Below, one piece after another: positions 36,366-46,233 of a DNA stretch of 64,000 nt (positions are counted from its first letter, which is position 1; each line of letters starts with the position of its first letter). The notes below the pieces were generated by a model. It saw nothing but the letters and a program-made list of their open reading frames with translations. It did no database searches and had not been told where the DNA came from. Source of the DNA: Asterias rubens. Lineage: Eukaryota > Echinodermata > Asteroidea > Forcipulatida > Asteriidae. The stretch lies in assembly GCF_902459465.1 (NCBI RefSeq), contig NC_047082.1:8163407-8227406 (forward strand). Direction: 5' to 3'. The position numbers and the translations under genes are program-made.

Positions 36366-38547
36366 CTGACCCCACACTCTGCTGATCAGAATCCACTGTC
36401 TTTATGTCAACGCATTTCCATAGTTGTACATGATCTGTCTTATGCCTTGTTTACTGTTGTAGGTGTAGCCTTGTGTCGAGGCCTGCTTGGCTCGGACAGC
36501 TTCTTCGTAGCTGCGACTTTAATCGGATCTAGGCTTTTCTTGAGAAGTCGCTTGCACAGGGCTCTGGGATTAACTCCTTTAAATTGAGTGTAGATAATAA
36601 AGTGGGTCCCCGCACACATTTTCTTTCTTCATAATAGTGAGGGATGGTTACGTAGCCACATGTTCATGTTTCATACCTTCGTTTTAAATTCCCGCTACTG
36701 CGTTTTAAGAATGAGAACGTTCCCACGGCCGAGCCACCTGGATAGGTTCACCGAGAAAATGTGTACGTACTATTCTCGCGAAGAAACAAATTGAGCAATT
36801 AGCGAAGATTAGTGCGGGCACACGCAGATCACTACACACACAGCTGTGCATGCGGAGAGCGCACCGCGCGGTGAATATTTATATGACGTCTCACAATTCA
36901 ACCGGTGACTATTTCATGAAGCGCGTTTTAAAATAACAAGTTTAGTTTGTTTTTGTACGATTTAAGGAGAAACTTATTTTAAGTATTCAAAATAATTATT
37001 TGGATAGCGCCCTCAAATTATTTCGAGTTGACTTTTTTTGTATCCAATTTGCCTGTTTATAAATTTGTTTTTGACTAAAACAATATTGATGTAAAGAAAT
37101 AACATTGGGCCCATTTTTTGTGAGTCAAATTATTCGTGTGATGTTTTCCCCGCATACAACATTTTCATTGAATAGTTCTCCTCTGGAAACGCTCATCCAG
37201 TAGAGGGCACTATGATCTTTTATCAGTCACAATGATAGGGAAACGGCTCTCTTGCAACTCTCGCGAGAGGGCTTCTCCGTGCACGAAACTAAAGACGGAC
37301 ATAATTTTTGCTCCAAGCTATTATCCTATTTTTGTAAACCCGTAGTTAGGTTTGAACAATAAGGTCTTGAGATCATACAACTTGCATTTATTTGATTGTC
37401 TAAATGTTACAACAAATTATCCGAAAATGAGGGTTCTGTGCTTCGACCACACAACCGAGGCTTGCGCTAAATAATACGGTACACGATTTTGTTTCAACAC
37501 GGTGAGAAGTGTTCAGTTTGTGGTAACCACCTTGTTGACTTTATGATCAAGTAAAATGATTTTTTGTTTGTCAAGATTATCATAGATTTCAATGTTGTAA
37601 TTTTATGTGCTATAAAAGGATCACAAAACATGCAACCCAATGCAGTTATCTCAGGACGTGAGCACATTTAATGTAACTTCCAAAGACTGGTTCTTGAAAG
37701 CATGAAGATCATTAACATCAGTCCAAAAACCGATAACCGCTCTCGTGTAGTTCATTGTGCAGTCATGATGAAATTAGTTTTGTTGCTGGCTGTTTTTTGT
37801 TTTAATTAGATGAACAAAGTCTCGTGCAGGTTACTGATGTTTTCATAGTCAACAGGTATGTATTATGCTTGACCACGCAACACAGGAAGCTTATCGTGCC
37901 TTAGGCAACTGTTGTTGTGTGTCTGTTTGTTTTGGGGGACTCGGTGGAACTGTGTGATGGGTGGCATTGTAATTCTTCTAAATAATAGTTTTTTTGACAA
38001 ATTTGTTGACAAACCACAACTTTGTTGACAGAATCTTCTATATCTATGGAAAGTAAAGACTTTATCACAAATACTTGATACGCGCACGTTGGGCGTGGCA
38101 TGAGGTTCATGCTGGTGGTCTAGATTGATACCTGACCACCATTCTGTCAACGGGAGACAGTTATCGCTTGCGCAATGGGTGTTTGCGAAAAGGTATACGG
38201 GTCCTTGATGCGACCAAAGAAGACCAGAGAGAGAGGGTCCATCGATACCAATTATGACGTGGTTGAGACGATCCTATAGACCCAAAGAGACCCGGCCGTT
38301 TCGTCAGATGAAAAAAAAAAGTCACACGGGAAAATAAAGGAGAAACCTTGTACAATGTCATGTGAACTAAACAAAAAGGAAAAGATGTTTCCTGTCGTGT
38401 CAATGAAACCGAAAGTGAGATTGGCGGGACCTTGGTGATTAGATTGACCAATCAACGCGAAATACATGGCTTTTTGATACAATAATATAAGTTAGGTGAT
38501 TTCATTGTTCCCTCGCCATTCAAGCAGAAGTACAGCCTGCTAAACAC

Positions 38548-38554
38548 TATATAT
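38548..38554 (+). promoter_or_regulatory. Candidate TATA box
   Basis: TATATAT lies 67-73 bases upstream of the ATG of the fibrinogen-domain gene, leaving room for a transcript start about 30 bases downstream and a short leader. Confidence 0.35.
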
Positions 38555-38620
38555 TGCTGACAAGAAATAGTTTATACACTAGTGTAGTAAGAGCATTTAT
38601 AAGCGAGAGTAGTTGTTAAA

Positions 38621-39017
38621 ATGGGTGTGACACGTTTCTCCATCATGTTGTGCGTTATTCTGTGTGTCTTTGTACTGACTGTGAGTTCTCACCAGTCTAG
38701 CGCAAGCCGGAGAGCGAACAGGCCCCGTAGGGACAACGGGCCTGGACCGTGTTCCTGCCCGGTTCAAGTCACCGGCTGCAATGCCACGATTTACCGCCAA
38801 CTCTCCTCCGAGCTCGAAGAGACGAGACGACAACTGCAAGCAGCGACTGATAAGACATCGATTTCAACTGAGCTAGAAGAAACAAGACTTCAAGTTGAAC
38901 AACTTGAGGTGTCGGTAGCGAGTTCTCGAGACTTGGTTTCCGCCGAGTTTCTGGACATTCGGCAACAGTTGGGTGAGCTGAAAACATCCGTGTCTGCTGT
39001 GCTGGATGCTCTGAAAG
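38621..39017 (+). CDS. FReD gene exon 1: signal peptide, basic site, coiled coil
   Basis: Encodes residues 1-132. The donor is G|GTAAAC in phase 1; reading through it would stop three codons later. The ATG is the first in frame and directly precedes the signal peptide. Confidence 0.9.
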
Positions 39018-42000
39018 GTAAACAATAAAGTTGCTCATTATATTTTATAATTTATAATAATATGAACAAAAATTGAGCTCAATTGGTCGTCGAAGTTGCG
39101 AGAGAATTATGAAAGAAAAAAGACCATTGTCGCACGAGTTGTGTGCTTTCAGATGCTTGAATTCGAGCCCTCAGCTGAGGTTTCGTATTCAATTCAAATA
39201 TTTTAGTGAAAAATTACTTCTTTCTCGAAAACTACGTTACTTCAGAGGGAGCCGTTTTTCACAATGTGTTTTACTATCAACAGCTCTCCATTGCTCACTA
39301 CAAGTAAGTTTTTATGTTAACAATTATAAGTAATTACCAATAGTGTCCAGTGCCTTTAACTTCTGACGGGCACCACCTGTAAAAAGGATAGTAATAGTGA
39401 GGGAGACATATGCCTAGCTATTTGCTCAGTCGGAACTTCAACTATATAGGAGTCCAAAGGAACAAATCCCGTTCTTTGGTCATTTTTTTCTATTCTATTT
39501 TTTTTCCAACTTTCTTTTCTTTTCAATGGCTATTAGAAGTATGTTAATTTTACCAGGAATATTAAACGAGGTTGTTAAGATTGACCGCATAGGCCTATAG
39601 ATTTTCTGATATTCAAATAAAAATATGACACGATTGCTAGTATAGATACATGGACCACTTCAAAGGAACTGGACACTATCGGTAATGACTTAAAATAATT
39701 GTTAGCATAAAACCTTGTTGGTAACGAGCAATGAAGAGCTGTTGATAGTATAAAACATCGTGAGAGAAACGGCTCCCAAAAGTAACGCAGTTTTTGAGAA
39801 AGAAGTAATTTCTCACCCAATGACTAAAAGACTTCAGGCCTGAAGCCTTTTTTAGGCATCTGAAAGCATACAAAATGTGCACAAATGATTTTTTTATTCT
39901 TTCATTATTCTCTTGCAACTACGATGACCAATTGAGTCAAATTTTTCACAGATTTGTTAGGTTTGGATATATCAAATGAGAATAATTGTCTTAAAAATAC
40001 CAAAGGTGCCTTTAAGAATAGTACAAATTTACCTGTACATACAGGTATACGTACTTTCAACAACCACGACTCCGGAAGTGCAAGTATTTTCCAATGCCAG
40101 GATGATCCTTGAGGTCCATCCGGTATTTGTTGTAATTACGAAACACGCCCAACAATGCCCGGAACTCGAATCAAATCGTTTTAAGACAGAAGGGACGAGG
40201 GTTAGTCAAGGGCCCAAACAATTCATAGAGCTGATTAAGTACAAAAAGCACAACAAAAGTTAAGCCTATCAGAACAAGGTTACCCACCAAAATACCATGT
40301 CAAATGTACAACTTGTGACATATACAACTTGATTCATGTTCGAGGCAGCCTTTTTCGTACAACGAAGGGTGCATTTTAACAATCTTAGACAATTTTGAAA
40401 AAATACTCTTCTCCCCTTTTTCAAAAAAGCAGGACGCTATTGTCTTACACACCTTTTGATTTAAGAGTTATAATTCCATTTTTCGTGTTCTACTTTGACA
40501 GATATCCCGCCCGTCGAAGAGTTTTTCCCAAGTAATGCAACTGGGAGAACTGAAAAAGCATCAGCTTTAAATAACAGTAAGTGAAATGCTTGTTGTTTTA
40601 TCTTTATCTTAATAGGTCATTAGATTAGTAGCGTTTTTGTACATTTTGAATTTATCATGTTAAATGAATGCTTGACTTTTTGGACGCTAGCCGGCGCCAG
40701 ACTTGCCGAAACAGCCATTGTTCTCGGTAAATGTGCGCATGCTCAAAACTACGTCACTGGAAGTTTACCTGGTGAGTATGCTGCCACCTAGCGTTCCAAA
40801 ATCTCCATTAGGTATGCTTATCTTTGGTCGAGGAGGTATGCCCTTCCCGAACAATTTAACTATACATTTTATCCGATAAGATCAGCAATTTGTTTTGTTT
40901 TCAAACAAGCAATATGAGACTTTTGGGACGCTTGGTGGCAGCAGACTTACCAGGTAAAATCCATTGTTCTTGGTAATGTGCGCGTGCTCAGAACAACGTA
41001 AACAATGCTACCACCTAGCGTTCCGAAGTCTCCCATTCTTTTCTTTCGAATTTAATTTGCAGAAATCTTTCCCATGGACATCTCTAGTATAAGTGATGCG
41101 ACTGAGAGAAGTGAATTAGTCACAACGCCACGAACCGGTAAGATAACGTTTTCTATCTGTAACATTCCCTCCTCAATTTGGTTTCTCATGAAAATGTGTG
41201 AAACGGATGAAAATCTCCTTCATCTTTACCATGCTTGAGCTTTGAGCAAAACATAGTTTACATGTCATTTATTACGTAATAATCCAAATAGTATTGGGTG
41301 CGTTCGTTTAGCTTCCCTGGGTCGACCCCGCATTGCTCACTCGGGTGAGCCCCTGACAAGAGCTATTCGAACGATCACACCCGCCCTCTCGTGGTGACAG
41401 CATGCACCTCAGGTCACCCCCAAGTGACCCACTCCACAAGCAGGGCACTGGGGGCTGACCCGGGTGAGCCCCGTCAAAGCTATTCGAACGTACCGGGGCA
41501 GACCGGGGTCGACCCAGGGAATCTAAACGAACGCACCCTGTATTGTTTTTATTAACAGAAAAACTGTTCCACGGTCAAAGCAAGTTTATGCGAATCACAG
41601 AAGGCGGTTGGGACATAATTTCAACACTTCTAATTCTTTTTGCACCCTTTTCCCTCTCAATAGACACCCGAGATAAGGATTGCTCGGAAGTTCTTGCGAG
41701 TGGTGTATCTACCAGTGGTGTGTACACGGTTCAACCTCTAGACTCCGGTGAGGCTTTCCAGATATACTGTGATATGGAAACAGACGGTGGTGGATGGACG
41801 GTAAGATAACACGCTAGTAAATGAATAAGAGTACTCATCACTAAGAATCATGTGAGAATAAAGTAAGAATTTGGTCAAAACGAAGACCAGGGTATTAACC
41901 TCCACACGTTTCTTTGATAGGTTTTCCAGCGGCGCCAGGACGGCAGTGTAGATTTCTATTTGGACTTTGCTAACTACAGCCGGGGCTTTGGAAATCTAGA

Positions 42001-43172
42001 GGGAGAGTTTTGGCTCGGTAATGACAACTTACACCGTCTGACTGCTCAGGGCGAGTACGAACTCCGCGTAGATCTCACGGACTTCGTGGGCAGCAGAAAG
42101 TACGCCCTCTACGACTCGTTTAGTATCGCTGGAGTTGAAAACAACTACACGTTGAAAGTTCGGGGTTATTCTGGAACTGCTGGTAAGTAGCAAGGGTTAA
42201 GCATGATTAAGGGAAAACAAATTCCCGTAATGAATTAAATCTGGTAAATATTCCGACAAATATTGTTCAGAGAAACAAAATACAAACCTAAGTGCAGAAG
42301 AGTATTTACTTTTGTTAAATTTCACTTAGCAGAAAAATTGCTAGAACAAATTGTAAATTTCGGTTCCTTATTCACACGGTATTACCGCAAACCTCTCTGA
42401 GTTATACTTCCACCATGCAAAGTCTCGAACCCAACTCCCTTTTTTTACCAGTACATGTACACCGATGTGTGTTGAGCACTTTTTCTGTAGTTTCCTGAGT
42501 CGTGGAAATAATCCTCAGGGATATCACTCGGTTTGGATTCGAACCCACAATCTTTTCCGTCGGAATCTAATTACGAATACTTGTTTGTTGACAATGCATC
42601 ATGCTACTAGGGCCCAATTTCACAGAGCTGCTAAGCACAAAAACGTGCTTAGCATGAAATTTCTTCCGTGATAACAACAGGATTACCAACCAAACTTCCG
42701 TATGTTGCATATTGCTTGTTATACTGGTATTCAGATGTTGTTTGCTTATCCTGAAAATCACGTTTAAATTTGGTTGGTAAATCCTGATTTTGTCAAGAAA
42801 GAAAGGTCATGCTAAGCAATTTGTTGTGCTTAGCAGCTCTATGAAATTGGGCCCTGCTCCGGCTTGTTCAGAACTTCCGAGATAATTGTTCTCTCTCTCT
42901 CTCTCGCTTTCGATCCTTAAGGTGACTCGATGAGACTTCACAATAACCGTCCTTTCTCGACCAAAGACAGAGACCTTGACGGATATTCCGGTAACTGTGC
43001 CAAGATATTCCACGGTGCCTGGTGGTACAACGCCTGCCACTCGTCCAACCTCAACGGGGAGTACCTCGGCGGTCTTACGGCTGAGTTTTCACGGGGCGTC
43101 AACTGGAAGAGCTGGAAAGGTTTTCTATACTCGCTCAAAACAGCCGAGATGAAAATCAGAATGAAACAGTAA
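38621..43172 (+). CDS. Secreted fibrinogen-related protein with coiled coil (FReD lectin), six exons
   Basis: Exons 38621-39017, 40502-40576, 41063-41137, 41664-41800, 41921-42182 and 42922-43172 join in phase to 398 aa. Residues 1-23 form a signal peptide (hydrophobic core [14 protein letters not shown]). A basic RRANRPRRD stretch (30-38) and a Cys pair CSC follow, then a heptad-like coiled coil (about 56-132) with two ELEETR units. Two 25-residue Ser/Thr-rich linkers precede the fibrinogen domain (about 186-398). Its landmarks are [27 protein letters not shown], a DRDLDG calcium loop and [16 protein letters not shown] with SNLNGEYL; it ends [11 protein letters not shown]. The family includes ficolins, tachylectin-5 and invertebrate FREPs, secreted oligomeric proteins that bind acetylated sugars. 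Ligand and function here are inferred only. Confidence 0.93.
39063..39360 (+). repeat. MITE-like family A, 5'-truncated
   Basis: Starts at TTGAGCTCAATTGGTCGTCG, keeps AGAGGGAGCCGTTTTTCAC and ends CCAATAGTGTCCAGTGCC. Confidence 0.8.
39661..40017 (-). mobile_element. MITE-like family A, reversed, diverged
   Basis: Begins AAAGGAACTGGACACTATCG and ends CAAAGGTGCCTTTAAG. The central palindrome is replaced by GACTTCAGGCCTGAAGCC, also a palindrome; a similar variant occurs at 58711-58988. Confidence 0.75.
40502..40576 (+). CDS. FReD gene exon 2: 25-residue linker
   Basis: Acceptor TTTGACAG and donor A|GTAAGT. A symmetric phase 1-1 exon of 75 bp encoding residues 133-157 (DIPPVEEFF, then SNATGRTEK). 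Contains one N-glycosylation sequon (NAT). It has the same size as exon 3 and a similar sequence. Confidence 0.8.
40676..40811. mobile_element. MITE-like family D, copy 1
   Basis: Left end TTTTTGGACGCTAGCCGGCG and right end TGCTGCCACCTAGCGTTCCA are imperfect inverted copies. It lies in FReD intron 2. Confidence 0.6.
40917..41036. mobile_element. MITE-like family D, copy 2
   Basis: Left end TTTGGGACGCTTGGTGGCAG and right end GCTACCACCTAGCGTTCCGA are inverted copies. The interior shares CCATTGTTCTTGGTAA and ATGTGCGCGTGCTCA with copy 1, about 105 bp away in the same intron. Confidence 0.65.
41063..41137 (+). CDS. FReD gene exon 3: 25-residue linker, paralogous to exon 2
   Basis: Acceptor TTTGCAG and donor G|GTAAGA; 75 bp, phase 1-1, residues 158-182. 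SDATERSE aligns with SNATGRTE of exon 2, and both share IxP near the start, consistent with exon duplication. Skipping or including it keeps the frame. Confidence 0.8.
41296..41538. mobile_element. MITE-like family E foldback element
   Basis: Left GGGTGCGTTCGTTTAG then CCTGGGTCGACCCC; right GGGGTCGACCCAGG then CTAAACGAACGCACCC. These are near-perfect inverted ends 243 bp apart. Both flanks contain GTATT, a possible target duplication. It sits 125 bp before the first fibrinogen-domain exon. Confidence 0.78.
41664..41800 (+). CDS. FReD gene exon 4: start of fibrinogen domain
   Basis: Acceptor CTCTCAATAG after a long pyrimidine tract, phase 1 in; donor ACG|GTAAGA, phase 0 out. Residues 183-228 include the first domain cysteine pair and the GGGWT motif. 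An upstream acceptor after 41560 (ATTAACAG) would extend the exon in frame. Confidence 0.9.
41921..42182 (+). CDS. FReD gene exon 5: central fibrinogen domain
   Basis: Acceptor TTTGATAG, donor G|GTAAGT, phase 0 to 1. Residues 229-315 hold [23 protein letters not shown] and LRVDLTDF, core positions of the fold. Confidence 0.93.
42431..42560 (-). repeat. SINE-like family 1 copy with tRNA-like B box
   Basis: GGATTCGAACC on plus is the complement of the pol III B box GGTTCGAATCC. The rest (GTACACCGATGTGTGTTGAG, TTCCTGAGTCGTGG) matches pieces at 14815-14885 and 34811-34885. Confidence 0.55.
42609..42855. mobile_element. MITE-like family F, most complete copy
   Basis: AGGGCCCAATTTCACAGAGC at the left and GCTCTATGAAATTGGGCCCT at the right are inverted. 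Sub-terminal GCTAAGCAC / GTGCTTAGC pairs and the inner ACCAACCAAACTTCC / TTTGGTTGGTAA pair extend the foldback. Confidence 0.82.
42922..43172 (+). CDS. FReD gene exon 6: C-terminal fibrinogen domain
   Basis: Acceptor CCTTAAG in phase 1; ends in TAA at 43170-43172. Encodes the calcium loop (D331, D333, D335), the NCA...WWYNACH pocket and the [12 protein letters not shown] end. Confidence 0.93.
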
Positions 43173-43356
43173 TCACGATCATCAGAGGATGGATCAACAA
43201 GTCATAGATCCCGTGTACGAAAAAACAAAAATATATATATATATATAATATTTTTAATATTGCTCGTAATCAATATGTTTTTATAAATATATTTTTTGTA
43301 ATGAACACAATTTTTAAATTTTGTTGTGTTTGTAGGTTTCCCCAGGGTAAATAAGA

Positions 43357-43366
43357 AATAAATAAA
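43357..43366 (+). terminator. Overlapping poly(A) signals of the FReD gene
   Basis: Two overlapping AATAAA hexamers 185-195 bases after the stop codon. Confidence 0.6.
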
Positions 43367-44178
43367 CATCAGTGTTCAAACAAGTTTCTTCAGGCTCCTT
43401 TGTTTTTGATACCAGAAATGCATAATAACAACAATTATAAGAAGTAATAATAAAGACAAGAATATTCTGAGATTTGTGATGCTAATGTACAATTTTAATT
43501 TAAAAAAAAATAAAAAAAATATAGGCCTACATGTATGCATTCGCTACAAATTATTGGTTATACAAATATTTGTACACAAACGAGTCAACGTTTCAATAAA
43601 CACCTTACAAACTGTCCGTATTATTACCGAACTAGTGTGAGAAGGATCGGGTACCCCATGAGTGTCGTGTACGTGGAATTTGAAGAAGTTTGGTACCAGA
43701 TCTGAGATGGAAGTTGTTTGTCTACTAATAACAATAGTCTCAAACCGAACCTTGGCATTTCGATCAATGTTTTCTCTTTTGTCAATGGTATAATGTGTCG
43801 ATAGCCTATAATTTCCTTTCAGTATATTCTACCCACACTGGGAGACCAATAATGTTTATTGATCCGTATTTTTGTGTTGAGGTGCATCTTCGCAGATGGC
43901 CCACAACCTGTTCAATGAGGTGGGGGTTTGTGTTCGCTCCACGGTTCGCAAAGCGCTTCGGCTTTAGTGGAGCTGGCTCCCCTCTGGGATACCCACAGGT
44001 CTTTCGCATAACACATAACTGTTAATTCCTTTGATTTGAGAGCAACATTAGTAGCATACGAATCGTATTATATTTTGTGAATTCCTACGGGCTGGTGTTG
44101 AAACGAAGATGTGTGGGGACAGCACCTTCTCGTCAAGATGAGTCCCATGATTCGAACTTAATGATCGGTAAGTGCTGC

Positions 44179-44525
44179 TTAAAGACACTGGACGCTATTA
44201 GTAACTGTCAAAGACCAGTCTTTTTACTTATGCATAAAATAACAAACCTGTGGAAATTTGAGCTCAATTGGTCGTCGAAGTTGCGAGATAATTATGAAAG
44301 AAAAAAACACCCCTGTCACACGAAATTGTGTGCTTTCAGATGATTGATTTCGAGACCTCAAATTCTAATTCTGAGGTCGTGAAATCAAAATCGTGGAAAA
44401 TACTTCTTTTTCGAAAACTACGTCACTTCAGAGGGAGCCGTTTCTCACAATGTTTTATACTACCAACCTCTCCCCATTACTGGTTACCAAATAAGGTTTT
44501 ATGCTAATAATTATTTTGAGTAGTT
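44179..44525 (+). mobile_element. MITE-like family A copy, 3' end disrupted
   Basis: Starts TTAAAGACACTGGACGCTAT and runs through the family, but the last inverted repeat is replaced by three tandem AGTTACATAT units. Confidence 0.8.
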
Positions 44526-44928
44526 ACATATAGTTACATATAGTTACATATTTGTGGTGGAATGCCCTCCCCAGCCAGATCCTCGAGCTCCCATCCATCG
44601 GGGTCTTTAAGGGGGCGGTTGGAGCAATCATTTAGCTACCTCCCAACTTTTTACTCGCACCTTGTACAATAAAATGCACCTGCAACACTTGGCACCGCAC
44701 ATAAGCAGCTATCCTTGGCGTTTATATCCTGACTGAAGGACTATGCCAAGTATCGAAGTAGAAGTAGAAGTAGAAGTAGTGTGGAAGCGGAACAAATATT
44801 TATTGCAAACTTTCATTTTGTGAAAACTATGGTTTCATTTGCTTTGTTTACAGCTGATCACGAGCCAAGAGTAGAAGAGAACTACGTACAATATTCAGTA
44901 CTCATGAATATTCAAATTCTTGAGGCTG

Positions 44929-45423
44929 ATGTCAGATCACCTTCCTTATAACCCTAGCGGGGTTAGAGTAACAAACCCAACTTTGGAGAAAACACGACTT
45001 GAAATATTCCTTCCTTCCTTAGACTCCACACCAGACGGAGGTGACAAGTTAGTGAATGAGACCGAGGAGACACGAGAGGGCGTTCGGTCATGCCCCTTGG
45101 AGGAGGTTTGGAGTTCCATGAGTAAATCTTCACCTCTTGAGGGCGTATCCAACATGGCGCATCCGCTGTACAAATCCTCCAGGGATTCAGGTAGCAACGT
45201 CCCACCTAAATTGAAAACTCGATTCACTACTACCACACCTGTAGGGAACGAAACCAGCTCGCTGTCCGCAGCGGCTTCACAGACAAACTCAGCGGGGATA
45301 CTGGGGGATTTAAACGGCCTTCCATCCAGGCCTGGATTCAGTAAGGATGCCAAGTTCCTGTCAAGTTATTCTCACAATTATGGACATAGCGAAGGAGGTA
45401 AAACATGGTGGTCATCCAAGTGA
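44929..45423 (+). CDS. Unrecognised 164-aa ORF (single exon or terminal exon)
   Basis: An open frame from ATG 44929 to TGA at 45421-45423, rich in Ser, Thr and Pro, with two sequons (NETE, NETS) and no domain or membrane segment I recognise. Local composition is GC-richer than the flanks and the opposite strand is also open (44946-45353), which favours some coding history but leaves the strand uncertain. It lies between the 3' ends of the FReD gene and the minus-strand SRCR/WSC receptor. An AATAAA follows at 45779-45784. It could be the last exon of a gene whose first exons I cannot place, or a non-coding transcript. Confidence 0.3.
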   Translation: MSDHLPYNPSGVRVTNPTLEKTRLEIFLPSLDSTPDGGDKLVNETEETREGVRSCPLEEVWSSMSKSSPLEGVSNMAHPLYKSSRDSGSNVPPKLKTRFTTTTPVGNETSSLSAAASQTNSAGILGDLNGLPSRPGFSKDAKFLSSYSHNYGHSEGGKTWWSSK

Positions 45424-45995
45424 ACATTACAAGAAGAATTCTAGGTAAACTTTCATTGAACACAAGTTTATTTCTTTAGACGAATACACAACTTTACAAA
45501 GCTAATGTATATAGTGCAAATGGTGTGACCTATAACCATACAACCATTAAACGGTTATTTTTTTTTAAAAATAATTATATAATCATGTAGTTCTTAAACT
45601 AGTCTATTAGAGCATTAAGCTGGTAAACGACCTCGCACTGCCCACTCAAACTTAAAGTTATGTTTGCCAAGCTCAATTAGCTCATTCACTTAGAAGTAAG
45701 GGATTTTAACTAAGTTCATACGAAGATAGACAAATTAGCTGGATTATTATTTAGTCGATTGACGATAGAACGGCGGTAAATAAACAACTTTCTAGTATCA
45801 AACTTGTTTCGCTGAAACAATCAATAATATTGGTTCTACACAATACTTTTCATCAAACAGACATCTTTCTGGGCTCTCACATTTCAGCAGAGTCCGAACT
45901 AATACTAGTACACAACTGATGTATAAACCGTCACATCATCTTGAGACGTCATCCCAAGATCGAAAACCAAACCGTGATCCTTGGAGGTCATTAGT
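45424..45995. other. Spacer with candidate receptor poly(A) signal
   Basis: Separates the + ORF from the stop codon of the minus-strand receptor. TTTATT at 45467-45472 reads AATAAA on the minus strand, about 525 bases past the receptor stop. Confidence 0.45.
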
Positions 45996-46233
45996 TCACC
46001 TCTTTGCCGCATGTCTCCAGAGTTTTTCTGGGTAGGTTGGGTGGCCCGGTACATTGACTCGTAAATCATAGCTCGGTGGTCGGTCCGGTGGCAGAGCAAG
46101 AGTCTGGTACAGGCCGTTATCGGTTTGATCCGGTTGGATCGGGTATGAACCGGTTTTAGGGTCAGCTATGGGTTCGTAGTCTAGCACCAAATCTTGATAG
46201 CTTGGCGGGGGGTCGCTCCTGATAGATGTTATC
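45996..46233 (-). CDS. SRCR/WSC receptor exon 7: cytoplasmic tail
   Basis: Acceptor TCATTGCAG in phase 2; ends TGA. Two PPSY motifs (residues 351-354 and 394-397), the kind bound by WW domains of Nedd4-type ligases, flank LDYEPI (359-364, matching the ITIM consensus) and YQTL (384-387). The tail is Pro- and Tyr-rich with no domain. Confidence 0.88.

Larger units (their letters stand above)
30941..38540. other. Gene-poor stretch left of the fibrinogen-domain gene
   Basis: No coding exon is supported. Four family A copies (32605-33257, 33301-33689, 33951-34336, 35675-35974), SINE-like pieces (34811-34885, 36085-36215), a G16 tract (34870-34885) and a family C element (36217-36365) fill much of it. 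From about 36400 to 38540 I see no recognisable element. Confidence 0.55.
39018..40501 (+). other. FReD intron 1 with two family A copies
   Basis: Carries a forward family A piece (39063-39360, ending GTGTCCAGTGCCTTTAA) and a reversed one (39661-40017). The 95-residue frame at 39976-40263 starts in the second copy and was not accepted. Confidence 0.75.
42183..42921 (+). other. FReD intron 5 with SINE-like and family F elements
   Basis: Bounded by GTAAGT and CCTTAAG. Contains the SINE-like copy at 42431-42560, the family F element at 42609-42855 and a short CT microsatellite just before the acceptor. Confidence 0.8.
43173..44928 (+). other. FReD 3' UTR and spacer
   Basis: Holds an AT microsatellite (about 43222-43246), the poly(A) signals, a family A copy (44179-44525) and a GAAGTA microsatellite (44757-44781). 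A strong GTAAGT follows 44168 and a good acceptor (TTGTTTACAG) lies before 44853; they could splice a short leader onto the ORF at 44929, but this is unproven. Confidence 0.5.
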
